Source: Streptomyces sp. LUP47B (GTDB lineage Bacteria; Actinomycetota; Actinomycetes; Streptomycetales; Streptomycetaceae). From it: 64,000 nt of DNA. Position 1 is the stretch's first letter. Each line of letters opens with the position of its first letter. The position numbers and the translations under genes are program-made. Positions 45,643 to 53,862 of this stretch are shown piece after piece. The stretch covers positions 143,874-207,873 of the forward strand of contig NZ_MJAH01000013.1 in NCBI RefSeq assembly GCF_001746295.1. The letters are read 5' to 3'. The notes below the pieces were generated by a model that saw nothing but the letters and a program-made list of their open reading frames with translations, ran no database searches and was not told where the DNA came from.

Positions 45643-47174
45643 CCGTGGCGACAGGACGTGTCGTCGCCGGCCGCTATGAACTGTCCACGCTCATCGGGCA
45701 GGGCGGCATGGGCCAGGTGTGGACGGCGTACGACCAGCGGCTCGACCGGCGCGTGGCGGTGAAGCTGCTGCGCCCCGACAAGGTGGCCGGGCAGGAGGCC
45801 GACGAACTGCGCCGCCGGTTCGTGCGGGAGTGCCGGGTGACCGCGCAGGTCGACCACCCGGGGCTCGTCACCGTGCACGACGCGGGCAGCGAGGGCGAGG
45901 AGCTGTTCCTCGTCATGCAGTACGTCGACGGCGCGGACCTCTCCGACCATCTCGCCGAGCACGACCCGTACCCCTGGCAGTGGGCGGTCGCGGTCGCCGC
46001 GCAACTGTGCGCCGTACTGAGCGCCGTGCACGCCGTGCCGATCGTCCACCGCGACCTCAAGCCGCGCAACGTGATGGTGAAACAGGACGGCACGGTCACC
46101 GTCCTCGACCTCGGTGTCGCCTCCGTCATGGACACCGACACCACCCGCCTCACCCACACCGGTTCACCGATCGGCTCGCCCGCCTACATGGCGCCGGAGC
46201 AGGCCATGGGCGGCGCGGTCGGCCCGTACACCGACCTGTACGCACTCGGCGTACTGCTGCACGAACTCCTCAGCGGCGACGTCCCCTTCGCGGGTTCCAC
46301 CGCACTCGGCGTCCTGCACCGGCACCTGTACGAGCCCCCGCTGCCCGTGCGCCGCACCCGACCCGAAGTCCCCGAGGCTCTCGAAGCGCTCGTCCTGCGG
46401 CTGCTCGCCAAGGACCCGCAGCACCGCCCGGCCTCCGCACAGGACGTGTACGAGGACCTGGCGCTGCTGCTGCCCGCGCGCGGGACGCCCACGGGAGCAC
46501 CCCTCGACCCCACACGGCCCTTCCTCCGTCCGCACGCCCCCTGGCCGGACCGCGCGCGCACGCCGGCACCCCAGCCCGCCCCGGTCACGCCGGCCCCTGC
46601 GGCGACCGAGAAACCGGACGTCGCGCGCGCCGTCGACGAGGTCAAGCGGCTCCTCGGCGAGGGCCGCATCACCCAGGCCGTCGACATCCTCGGCGGCATC
46701 CTGCCGGCGGCCGCCGAACAGCACGGCGTGAACTCCCCGGTCGTACGCACCCTGCGCAAGCAGTACGCCGCCACCCTCATGGACGACGGCCAGTACCGCC
46801 GCGCACTGCCCGAACTGCGCCGCCTCGCCGACGAACGCTCCACCGAGGCGGGGCACGCCGACCCGCAGTCCCTGCGGTTCCGCTACGACGCCGCCCAGTG
46901 TCTGGAACAACTCGGCGAACCCGCCGCCGCACTGGCCGAATACCGCGCCCTGCTGCCGTACTACGAGAACCAGTACGTGGCCGGCGACCCCCAACTCGCC
47001 CACGACGTCCGCCGCCGCATCGGCCACCTCCTGCTCGCCCTCGGCGACCGCGCGGCCGCCCACGACACACTCGCGCGTCTGCTGCACGACGTGGAGCGCT
47101 TGCACGGACCGGCGCACCCGCTCGCGGTCGAGGTCCGCCGCACGCTCCAGTGGCTGGGCCAGGTGCGGGGTTAG
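45639..47174 (+). CDS. Soluble Ser/Thr protein kinase with TPR-like C-terminal region
   Basis: 511 residues. Hanks-type kinase domain: glycine loop IGQGGMGQVW (about 19-28), VAVK with K42, HRDLKPRNVMV with D139, DLG in place of DFG, GSPAYMAPEQA and the D-L-Y-ALG block. A Pro-rich hinge (about 290-320) leads to helical repeats resembling TPRs (GQYRRALPELRRLADERS, GEPAAALAEYRALLPYYE). No membrane segment and no PASTA domains, so it is not a PknB homologue. GTG 45645 is an alternative start. Confidence 0.88.
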   Translation: MTVATGRVVAGRYELSTLIGQGGMGQVWTAYDQRLDRRVAVKLLRPDKVAGQEADELRRRFVRECRVTAQVDHPGLVTVHDAGSEGEELFLVMQYVDGADLSDHLAEHDPYPWQWAVAVAAQLCAVLSAVHAVPIVHRDLKPRNVMVKQDGTVTVLDLGVASVMDTDTTRLTHTGSPIGSPAYMAPEQAMGGAVGPYTDLYALGVLLHELLSGDVPFAGSTALGVLHRHLYEPPLPVRRTRPEVPEALEALVLRLLAKDPQHRPASAQDVYEDLALLLPARGTPTGAPLDPTRPFLRPHAPWPDRARTPAPQPAPVTPAPAATEKPDVARAVDEVKRLLGEGRITQAVDILGGILPAAAEQHGVNSPVVRTLRKQYAATLMDDGQYRRALPELRRLADERSTEAGHADPQSLRFRYDAAQCLEQLGEPAAALAEYRALLPYYENQYVAGDPQLAHDVRRRIGHLLLALGDRAAAHDTLARLLHDVERLHGPAHPLAVEVRRTLQWLGQVRG

Positions 47175-47260
47175 AAGGCGCCGCCGCTTGGCTTACGCTT
47201 CGTTTCACCAAATCACCATGTACAACACAACCAACAGCACATCCAGGGGTGGGGTCGTCC

Positions 47261-48088
47261 ATGTCCAGCCATCGGCAGTCGAAGAAGCGCAGATACGTCA
47301 CGTGGGGCGTCGCCGGAGCCGCCGTGGTCGCAGGCGCGGGCCTCGCCGCCCAGAGCTCGATGGCCGCGACCACCTGGCCCGCGCAGAAGACGTACACCGG
47401 CCGCGCCTTCGACACCTGCGCCGCCCCCTCCCTCTCCGCGATGAAGGCATGGAAGGGCGGCCTCTACGGCGCCGCCGCCGTCTACGTCGGCGGCAAGAAC
47501 CGCGGCTGCTCCCAGCCCAATCTCACCGCCTCCTGGGTCAAGTCGGTCAGCACGGTCGGCTGGAAGCTCATCCCGCTCTACGTCGGAGCCCAGCCGCCCT
47601 GCCAGAGCGGCTCCAACCCGGAGAAGCTCACCGCCTCCACCGCCGCCTCCCTGGGCGCGAAGGACGGAGCGGACGCGGTGGCCAAGACCTCCGCGCTCGG
47701 CATGAAGGTCGGCAGCCCGATCTACCTGGACATGGAGGCGTACGACATCACGAACAAGGCGTGCAACGACGCCGTGCTCACCTATGTGCGTGCCTTCGAC
47801 AAGACGCTGCGCGCCAAGACGTATCGCGCGGGCTTCTACGGCTTCACCAGCTCCAGCGCCAAGGCGATCGCCAACGCGACCAACAAGACCGATCTGCCGG
47901 GCAACCTCTGGTACGCGCTGTGGGACAAGCAGAACACCACGACGACGGACTGGCCCTTCGGCAAGACCCAGTACACCGATCACAGCCGCGGCCACCAGTA
48001 CATGGTCAACAGCAAGGAGACGCGGAACGGCTACACGATCACCGTGGACCGGGACGCCTGGGACGGCCCGGTGGCGATCACCGGCTGA
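47261..48088 (+). CDS. Secreted DUF1906 (glycoside-hydrolase-like) protein
   Basis: 275 residues. An Arg/Lys-rich, twin-arginine-lacking signal peptide ends near MAA-TT at about 35. The mature part matches DUF1906 (Rv2525c-like, TIM-barrel, related to GH25-type folds): GRAFDTCAAPSLSAMKAW, YVGGKNRGCSQPNLTASWV, WKLIPLYVGAQPPC, IYLDMEAYD and GFYGF. Acidic residues of the LDMEAYD strand are the likely catalytic site. Probable wall- or polysaccharide-acting enzyme, not shown directly. ATG 47261 follows AGGGGTGGGG. Confidence 0.8.
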   Translation: MSSHRQSKKRRYVTWGVAGAAVVAGAGLAAQSSMAATTWPAQKTYTGRAFDTCAAPSLSAMKAWKGGLYGAAAVYVGGKNRGCSQPNLTASWVKSVSTVGWKLIPLYVGAQPPCQSGSNPEKLTASTAASLGAKDGADAVAKTSALGMKVGSPIYLDMEAYDITNKACNDAVLTYVRAFDKTLRAKTYRAGFYGFTSSSAKAIANATNKTDLPGNLWYALWDKQNTTTTDWPFGKTQYTDHSRGHQYMVNSKETRNGYTITVDRDAWDGPVAITG

Positions 48089-48233
48089 GCGGTCACCACG
48101 CGCGCGTGGCGCGGCGGTGCCCGAAGTCCTGGTGAATCGTTGGTCGAATGGGTTGGCCAGAGCCGGTCCCCTGCCTACCATCGATCACCGCAAGACCTTG
48201 TGCACCGTCGCACAATCTCCTCGGGAGGCCTCC

Positions 48234-48881
48234 TTGCACCGCCGTCGTCGCACCGCGCTCGTCCTCTCCGCCGCGCTCGCCGCCGCGGCACCCCTGCTCA
48301 CCGCGTGCGGAAGCGACGCGCATCCCGGCGCCGCGGCCGTCGTCGGCGGGCAGCGGATCACCGTCGCGCAGCTGGAGAACCGGGTGACCGAGGTGCGCGA
48401 CGCGCAGCGGGCGGCCGTCACCGACGAGGCGCAGTACACGCAGGCCGTCGCCAAGACCGGCACCCTCACCCGGGACGTCCTGCACGGCATGGTCCTCGAC
48501 CAGGTGCTGCACCGGGCGGCCGAGAACGCGGGCGTGTCCGTCAACCGCAGAGAGGTCCAGGAGCTGCGCTCCGGCCTGGAGGAGCAGGCGGGCGGCGCCA
48601 AGGGCCTGGAGACGGCGTGGCTCCAGCAGTACGGCATCGCCCCCGAACGCCTCGACGAGAACCTCCTCCTCCAGCTGGAGGCCCAGAAACTCGCCGGAAA
48701 GCTCGGCACCGACACCAACGACCCCGCCTTCTGGAACGCCCTGAGCAAGGCGTCCAAGCAGCTCGACGTCGACCTCAACCCGCGCTACGGCACCTGGGAC
48801 GTCGCCAAGAGCACCCGCGTCGACGCGAACACCCCGTGGGTCCGGGAGGTCACGACGGCGGGGAGCGAACAGAGCGCGTAG
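48234..48881 (+). CDS. SurA-N-like lipoprotein (chaperone-type, no PPIase domain)
   Basis: 215 residues from a TTG start with GGGAGG five bases upstream. Signal peptide with lipobox LTAC (Cys25). The mature part resembles the SurA/PrsA N-terminal chaperone domain: VVGGQRITVAQLENRVTEVRDAQRA, LTRDVLHGMVLDQVLHRAAENAGVSVNRREVQ. No parvulin domain follows. In this genus the gene sits just before mazG. A role in folding exported proteins is inference. Confidence 0.75.
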   Translation: MHRRRRTALVLSAALAAAAPLLTACGSDAHPGAAAVVGGQRITVAQLENRVTEVRDAQRAAVTDEAQYTQAVAKTGTLTRDVLHGMVLDQVLHRAAENAGVSVNRREVQELRSGLEEQAGGAKGLETAWLQQYGIAPERLDENLLLQLEAQKLAGKLGTDTNDPAFWNALSKASKQLDVDLNPRYGTWDVAKSTRVDANTPWVREVTTAGSEQSA

Positions 48882-48942
48882 CGGCACGGAGGCAGGCCAC
48901 CGGCAGACGGATGATCCTACGATCACCCCGCCACCCCCCACC

Positions 48943-48951
48943 TGTGGACAA
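48943..48951 (-). promoter_or_regulatory. Single DnaA box upstream of mazG
   Basis: TGTGGACAA, the reverse complement of TTGTCCACA, lies 40 bp ahead of the mazG start. It is an exact match to the preferred Streptomyces box but isolated. Confidence 0.5.
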
Positions 48952-48978
48952 ACTGATCGCCCCGTCGACGCCGTGCGT

Positions 48979-48984
48979 TAGCTT
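48979..48984 (+). promoter_or_regulatory. Putative -10 box of mazG (leaderless start)
   Basis: TAGCTT, six bases before the GTG at 48991, with no ribosome-binding site between, places the predicted transcript start at or next to the start codon. Confidence 0.5.
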
Positions 48985-48990
48985 CGAACT

Positions 48991-50016
48991 GTGAACGCAA
49001 CCGGCTTCGAGCCCGCCCCTGACCAGGACCCCGACACGGCGTCCGCCCCCGGCCGCATCGTCCTGCTCACCACCAGCCACCGGGTCGCCCCCGGCCTGCT
49101 GTCCTGGCCCGCCTGGCAGGCCCTGCGCACCGCCGACCGTGTTCTGTGCGCGGACGGAGCCCACCCCCAGCTGCCGTATCTGCGGGAGGCGGGGACAGCG
49201 GTCGACGAGACGTCCCCGACCGCCGAGGAGCTGGTCGGAGCGTGCGCGGGCGGACACACGGTTGTCGTCGTGGCCACGGGCGAGGGCGAGCCGGCCCTCA
49301 CGGACGGTCTGGCACGCCTCGCCGGATCCGGACGCATACAGATGCCCGAGCTGGAGCTCCTCCCCGCCTCCTACGACCTGCCCGGTGCCCGCCTCCTCGA
49401 CCTCGTCCAGGTCATGGACCGGATCCGCGCCGAGTGCCCGTGGTCCTCGCAGCAGACCCACGAGGGCCTCGCCAAGTACGGCATCGAGGAGGCGTACGAA
49501 CTCGTCGAGGCCATCGAGGAGGGCGACCGCGACGAACTGCGCGAGGAGCTCGGGGACGTCCTGCTCCAGGTCGTCTTCCACTCCCGTATCGCCGAGGAGG
49601 ACCCGGACGCCCCCTTCTCCGTCGACGACGTCGCCGGCGGCATCGTCGCCAAGCTCATCCACCGTCACCCGCACGTCTTCGGCGACGAGACGGCCGGCAC
49701 CCCCGAGGAGGTCAAGGCACACTGGCTGCGCACCAAGGCGATAGAGAAGCAGCGCAGTTCGGTGACCGAAGGCATCCCCCTCGGCCAGCCCGGCCTCGCC
49801 CTCGCGGCGAAACTGGCGTCGCGGGTGCGGACGGCGGGACTGGAGGTACCCCTGCCCCGGGGCGAGGGCATCGGCTACGAACTGCTGGCGCTGGCCGCGC
49901 GCGCTGAGGCGGAGGGAGTGGACCCGGAGACGGCACTGCGGGCAGCGGCACGGGCGTACCGGGACGCGATCCGGGAGGTCGAGGCACCCCACCCGCCGGA
50001 TAACGTCAAGGAGTGA
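48991..50016 (+). CDS. mazG: Nucleoside triphosphate pyrophosphohydrolase MazG
   Basis: 341 residues. The N-terminal about 120 residues resemble a remnant tetrapyrrole-methylase-like domain (IVLLTTSHRVAPGLLSWPAW), and the MazG domain follows (about 135-330): RIRAECPWSSQQTHEGLAKYGIEEAYELVEAI and ELREELGDVLLQVVFHSRIAEE with the EExxE/ExxD metal ligands. It hydrolyses NTPs and dNTPs to NMPs, a house-cleaning role. GTG 48991 is the only sensible start. Its stop overlaps the P450 start by four bases (GTGA). Confidence 0.92.
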   Translation: MNATGFEPAPDQDPDTASAPGRIVLLTTSHRVAPGLLSWPAWQALRTADRVLCADGAHPQLPYLREAGTAVDETSPTAEELVGACAGGHTVVVVATGEGEPALTDGLARLAGSGRIQMPELELLPASYDLPGARLLDLVQVMDRIRAECPWSSQQTHEGLAKYGIEEAYELVEAIEEGDRDELREELGDVLLQVVFHSRIAEEDPDAPFSVDDVAGGIVAKLIHRHPHVFGDETAGTPEEVKAHWLRTKAIEKQRSSVTEGIPLGQPGLALAAKLASRVRTAGLEVPLPRGEGIGYELLALAARAEAEGVDPETALRAAARAYRDAIREVEAPHPPDNVKE

Positions 50017-51332
50017 CCGACCAGCCCTCAGCCACCCCCGCCGGCCCTGACACCCCCGCGCCCCCCACCGTCCCCGCCGCCGCGACTCCCGCCCCCGAGT
50101 TGTTCTCCTGGGAGTTCGCCACCGACCCCTATCCCGCCTACGCCTGGCTCCGCGAGCACGCCCCCGTGCACAGGACCCGGCTGCCCAGCGGGGTGGAGGC
50201 CTGGCTGGTCACCCGGTACGCCGATGCCAAGCAGGCCCTCGCCGACCAGCGGCTCAGCAAGAACCCGGCGCACCACGACGAGCCCGCGCACGCCAGGGGC
50301 AAGACCGGTATCCCGGGGGAGCGCAAGGCGGAGCTGATGACGCATCTGCTGAACATCGACCCGCCGGACCACACCAGGCTCCGACGGCTCGTCAGCAAGG
50401 CGTTCACGCCCAGGAGGGTCGCCGAGTTCGTGCCGCGGGTGCAGGAGCTGACCGACCGTCTCATCGACGGGTTCGCAGCCACCGGCACCGCCGACCTCAT
50501 CCACGACTTCGCCTTCCCGCTCCCCATCTACGCGATCTGTGACCTGCTCGGCGTCCCCCGCGAGGACCAGGACGACTTCCGGGACTGGGCGGGCATGATG
50601 ATCCGTCATGGCGGCGGCCCGCGTGGCGGGGTCGCGCGGTCCGTGAAGAGGATGCGCGGCTATCTCGCCGAGCTCATCCACCGCAAACGGGAAGCGCTGC
50701 CCGACGAGCCGGCCCCGGGCGAGGACCTCATCTCCGGGCTGATCCGCGCCTCCGACCACGGCGAGCACCTCACCGAGAACGAGGCCGCGGCAATGGCCTT
50801 CATCCTTTTGTTCGCCGGCTTCGAGACCACCGTCAATCTCATCGGGAACGGCGTGTACGCCCTCCTCACCCACCCCGAGCAGCGGAACCGGCTGCAGCAG
50901 TCCCTGGCCGAAGGGGAAAGAGGCCTCCTGGAGACCGGTGTGGAGGAACTCCTGCGGTACGACGGCCCGGTCGAACTGGCCACCTGGCGGTTCGCCACCG
51001 AGCCCCTGCGAATCGGCGGTCAGGACATCGCGGCCGGCGACCCGGTGCTCGTCGTGCTCGCGGCGGCGGACCGGGATCCCGAGCGGTTCGCCGACCCCGA
51101 TGTGCTCGATCTGTCCCGCCGTGACAATCAGCACCTCGGTTACGGCCACGGCATCCACTACTGCCTCGGTGCCCCGCTCGCCCGCCTGGAGGGGCAGACC
51201 GCGCTCGCCACCCTCCTCACCCGTCTACCGGACCTGCAACTCGGGGTGGATTCAACCGATTTGCGCTGGCGGGGAGGGCTCATCATGCGTGGACTGCGCA
51301 CTTTGCCCGTGGAGTTCACGCCCGTCAGCTAA
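50013..51332 (+). CDS. Cytochrome P450
   Basis: 439 residues. I-helix oxygen-binding motif AGFETT (about 267-272), K-helix EELLR, and heme loop GHGIHYCLGAPLAR with ligand Cys384. The first heme-loop aromatic is Tyr (LGYGHGIHYC) where Phe is usual. A Pro/Ala-rich leader of about 28 residues precedes the fold. GTG 50013 overlaps the mazG stop. No ferredoxin gene is adjacent. Substrate unknown; its place beside housekeeping genes suggests a conserved rather than pathway-specific role. Confidence 0.92.
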   Translation: MTDQPSATPAGPDTPAPPTVPAAATPAPELFSWEFATDPYPAYAWLREHAPVHRTRLPSGVEAWLVTRYADAKQALADQRLSKNPAHHDEPAHARGKTGIPGERKAELMTHLLNIDPPDHTRLRRLVSKAFTPRRVAEFVPRVQELTDRLIDGFAATGTADLIHDFAFPLPIYAICDLLGVPREDQDDFRDWAGMMIRHGGGPRGGVARSVKRMRGYLAELIHRKREALPDEPAPGEDLISGLIRASDHGEHLTENEAAAMAFILLFAGFETTVNLIGNGVYALLTHPEQRNRLQQSLAEGERGLLETGVEELLRYDGPVELATWRFATEPLRIGGQDIAAGDPVLVVLAAADRDPERFADPDVLDLSRRDNQHLGYGHGIHYCLGAPLARLEGQTALATLLTRLPDLQLGVDSTDLRWRGGLIMRGLRTLPVEFTPVS

Positions 51333-51394
51333 TCGACCGAAGGGTCCGGCCTATCCCCGCACGGGGCCGCCTAAACATGACGCGCCCTCAAGTC

Positions 51395-51410
51395 TGTGAT
51401 CTTCACGTGA
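51395..51410 (+). promoter_or_regulatory. Possible Crp-type site in the rpfC promoter
   Basis: TGTGATCTTCACGTGA contains GTG-N5-CAC and a TGTGA half-site, 115 bp upstream of the rpfC start. Weak match to the GTG-N6-CAC pattern of Streptomyces Crp (spacer one base short). Confidence 0.25.
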
Positions 51411-51524
51411 TCTACGCGGCATTAACTTGTGACTAGTGATCGAATACCTATACGTTCACGGACCAGCGCGGTGCCCTGCAACACCCGCCGCGCAGGTCCC
51501 TGCTCTCTCGGGAAAGGTCCCCTC

Positions 51525-52505
51525 ATGCTCTCCGGGAACGGTCGTCACCGTCGCCCCCGTCAGGCTCCGGCTCTCCTCGTTGCGGCCGGTGTGACGGGAT
51601 CCGCCATCGCGATCCCACTGCTCGGGGCGACCGGAGCGAGCGCCGCCACCGGCACCACCTGGGACCAGGTCGCGGAGTGCGAGAGCGGCAGCTCCTGGAG
51701 CGCGAACGACGGCAACGGCTACTACGGCGGCCTCCAGATGTCCCAGGAGAACTGGGAGAAGTACGGCGGCCTCGAGTACGCCAAGACCGCGGACCTGGCC
51801 AGCCGCAACCAGCAGATAGCCGTGGCCGAGAAGCTTCTCGCGGACCAGGGCATCGCCGCGTGGCCGACCTGCGGTCTGCTCAACGGTCTCAGCAAGGACT
51901 CGAGCTCGGCCGACGTCGACACGGGCGTGGGGAGTGCAACGCCCTCGGCGTCCGGCTCGTCTGAATCATCCGGTTCATCCGGATCGTCCGGTTCCTCCAA
52001 CTCGTCGGGCTCCGAGGAGTCTTCCGGTCTGCTCGGCGCGCTGGACGGTTCGTCCGCGACTCCCTCGCCGTCGGCCACCCCCTCCGGTGGCGACGACGGC
52101 TCCAGCAAGTCGGCCAAAAAGAACTCCTCGGGTTCTGAGGGCACCGCCACGGAAGGAGCGCAGCCTTCCGACAGCTCGCCCGTGGTGAGCCCAGAAGAGG
52201 ATGAAGCGGACAAGTCGTGGCAGGAGGGCAGTTCTTCGGCCCTCGTGGACGTCGGCGCCCTCGGCTTCGGCAAGCACCGGGGCGGCAGTGCCGAGGAGAA
52301 CGCGACGAAGAGCGCGGCCTCCTCCGCGGCCGGCCGTCACGCCGCCACCTACACCGTCCAGGAGGGCGACTCCCTCGCCTCCATCGCCGACTCCCTTGGC
52401 CTCGACGGCGGATGGCGCGCCCTCTATGCCGAGAACAAGGACCGCATCGGGGTCGACCCGAGCAACATCGTCGCCGGTCAGACGCTCGACACAGGGGCTG
52501 AATAG
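51525..52505 (+). CDS. rpfC: Resuscitation-promoting factor RpfC (Rpf domain plus LysM)
   Basis: 326 residues. Signal peptide cleaved near ASA-AT (residue 40), Rpf muralytic domain about 44-118 with WDQVAECESGSSW (catalytic Glu53) and GNGYYGGLQMS, a long Ser/Gly-rich region (about 125-270), and a C-terminal LysM peptidoglycan-binding motif (YTVQEGDSLASIADSLGL). Secreted peptidoglycan hydrolase for spore germination and growth. The symbol follows gene order: of the two Rpf genes before eno, the one without the riboswitch. ATG 51525 gives a normal signal peptide. Confidence 0.88.
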   Translation: MLSGNGRHRRPRQAPALLVAAGVTGSAIAIPLLGATGASAATGTTWDQVAECESGSSWSANDGNGYYGGLQMSQENWEKYGGLEYAKTADLASRNQQIAVAEKLLADQGIAAWPTCGLLNGLSKDSSSADVDTGVGSATPSASGSSESSGSSGSSGSSNSSGSEESSGLLGALDGSSATPSPSATPSGGDDGSSKSAKKNSSGSEGTATEGAQPSDSSPVVSPEEDEADKSWQEGSSSALVDVGALGFGKHRGGSAEENATKSAASSAAGRHAATYTVQEGDSLASIADSLGLDGGWRALYAENKDRIGVDPSNIVAGQTLDTGAE

Positions 52506-52561
52506 GGCGTAAAAGTCCAGAAAAACAGCGGGAGTTCACGTCACACTTCGCACCGAATGTC

Positions 52562-52577
52562 CACTTTGGTGAAAGTG
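52562..52577 (+). terminator. Small hairpin after rpfC
   Basis: CACTTT and AAAGTG form an inverted repeat around GGTG, 57 bp after the rpfC stop and ahead of the rpfA promoter. Weak terminator or operator. Confidence 0.3.
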
Positions 52578-52607
52578 TGGGATGAGTCTCAGAAGCCCTG
52601 ATCGTCT

Positions 52608-52637
52608 TTGAAATTCCGCCGGGCGCGTGTCTACGGT
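52608..52637 (+). promoter_or_regulatory. rpfA promoter
   Basis: TTGAAA (52608-52613), an 18-bp spacer and TACGGT (52632-52637) form a good vegetative promoter. The predicted start near 52644 places the riboswitch at the very 5' end of the transcript. Confidence 0.6.
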
Positions 52638-52643
52638 CGTGAC

Positions 52644-52868
52644 CGCTCGGCAACCCGAGCCCCGTCTGTCGCAACGCCGAATCCTGCCAGCGGCCGTACG
52701 GGAACAGTCGTCGCGTCAAGCGCCGTAGGCAGGAGCGGGGGACCCAAGGTAAGCGCCGGGCCCAGCAGTTCACGCTGGACCGGCTTGGGGTGAAGTCGCG
52801 CACCGCAGGGTGTGCGACCGGGCAACTCAACCGGCCCGAACCCGACAGCTCACCTCGCAGGCGTCGGT
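52644..52868 (+). ncRNA. ydaO/yuaA cyclic-di-AMP riboswitch of rpfA
   Basis: The leader of rpfA carries the conserved ydaO core in order: GCCGAATCC (52676-52684), GGGGGACCCAAGG (52737-52749), TTGGGGTGAAG (52785-52795), GGGCAACTCA (52820-52829), CCCGAACCCGACAGCT (52835-52850) and CACCTCGCAGGCG (52851-52863). This class binds c-di-AMP and, in Streptomyces, is known to control rpfA, lowering its expression when ligand is high. End points are approximate. Confidence 0.9.
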
Positions 52869-52881
52869 GAGGGGATCCACC

Positions 52882-53562
52882 ATGCTGTTTTCCGGCAAGG
52901 GCAAGCACCGTCGTCCGTCCAAGGCCACCCGCGCCGCCGCGCTCGCCGGTGTCACCGGTGTCGCCATCGCCGCCCCGCTGATGGCGGCCGGCAACGCCTC
53001 CGCCGCCACCGCCTCCGAGTGGGACACCGTCGCCCAGTGCGAGTCCGGCGGCAACTGGTCCATCAACACCGGCAACGGCTACTACGGCGGTCTGCAGTTC
53101 TCGGCCTCCACCTGGGCCGCGTACGGCGGCACGCAGTACGCCGCGCAGGCCAACCAGGCCAGCAAGTCCCAGCAGATCGCCGTCGCCGAGAAGGTCCTCG
53201 CCTCGCAGGGCAAGGGTGCCTGGCCGGTCTGCGGCACGGGTCTGTCCAGCGCCACCTACAGCGGCGGCAGCAGCTCGTCCTCGTCCAACAGCTCCTCGAA
53301 CACGAGCAGCCGTTCGACCGAGGAGCAGAGCGCCTCCCGTTCGACCGACCGTCCGGCGGCCAAGAAGACCGTCACCACCCCGACCGGCAAGAAGGTCAAG
53401 AAGGGCGACGGCGAGTACAAGGTCGTCAAGGGTGACACCCTCAGCTCGATCGCCGAGAAGCACAAGGTCAAGGGCGGCTGGCAGAAGGTGTTCAAGCTGA
53501 ACAAGGACATCATCACCGACGCCGACTTCATCTACCCGGGTCAGCAGCTGCACCTGAAGTAG
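52882..53562 (+). CDS. rpfA: Resuscitation-promoting factor RpfA (Rpf domain plus LysM)
   Basis: 226 residues. Signal peptide cleaved near ASA-AT (about residue 41), Rpf domain about 45-120 with WDTVAQCESGGNW (catalytic Glu54) and GNGYYGGLQFS, a Ser-rich linker, and a C-terminal LysM motif from about 178 (YKVVKGDTLSSIAEKHKV). It cleaves peptidoglycan during germination and growth. Paralogue of the gene just upstream. Preceded by the c-di-AMP riboswitch, and followed by a strong terminator. ATG 52882 has GAGGGG nine bases upstream. Confidence 0.95.
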   Translation: MLFSGKGKHRRPSKATRAAALAGVTGVAIAAPLMAAGNASAATASEWDTVAQCESGGNWSINTGNGYYGGLQFSASTWAAYGGTQYAAQANQASKSQQIAVAEKVLASQGKGAWPVCGTGLSSATYSGGSSSSSSNSSSNTSSRSTEEQSASRSTDRPAAKKTVTTPTGKKVKKGDGEYKVVKGDTLSSIAEKHKVKGGWQKVFKLNKDIITDADFIYPGQQLHLK

Positions 53563-53645
53563 GACCCAGCTGAACCACAGCGACCTCACAGCCGTGTCCT
53601 TCATGATGAAGGCCTCGTGAGGGTCCCCCCCCGTCCCCGCGGGCT

Positions 53646-53693
53646 CCCCGCTCCGGTGCGTGTTCCCCCGTACGCACCGGAGCGGGGTTTTTT
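53646..53693 (+). terminator. Intrinsic terminator of rpfA
   Basis: CCCCGCTCCGGTGCGT (53646-53661) pairs perfectly with ACGCACCGGAGCGGGG (53672-53687), followed by six T residues. Textbook intrinsic terminator separating rpfA from eno. Confidence 0.95.
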
Positions 53694-53862
53694 CATGCGC
53701 CGCCACCGGGGCGTCTTTGTTCAGTTCAGAAACAATTTACTCTCGGTTCTGTCCACGGGGCGGTCCACACGGTGGCCGATCCCCCGGAGGCGGTTAGGCT
53801 CGGTCTCGCAGAACCCACCGCGGTCCCGGCGGACCGTGTCACACCCCAAGAAGGAGATGCTC

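Noticed and set aside
48096..48109. CCACGCGCGCGTGG palindrome as a terminator after the DUF1906 gene
   Set aside because: Perfect but without loop or T tract, and CG-alternating 14-mers are not rare at this GC content; left out for lack of support.
53749..53757. CTGTCCACG before eno as a further DnaA box
   Set aside because: One mismatch at the last base and isolated; not counted.
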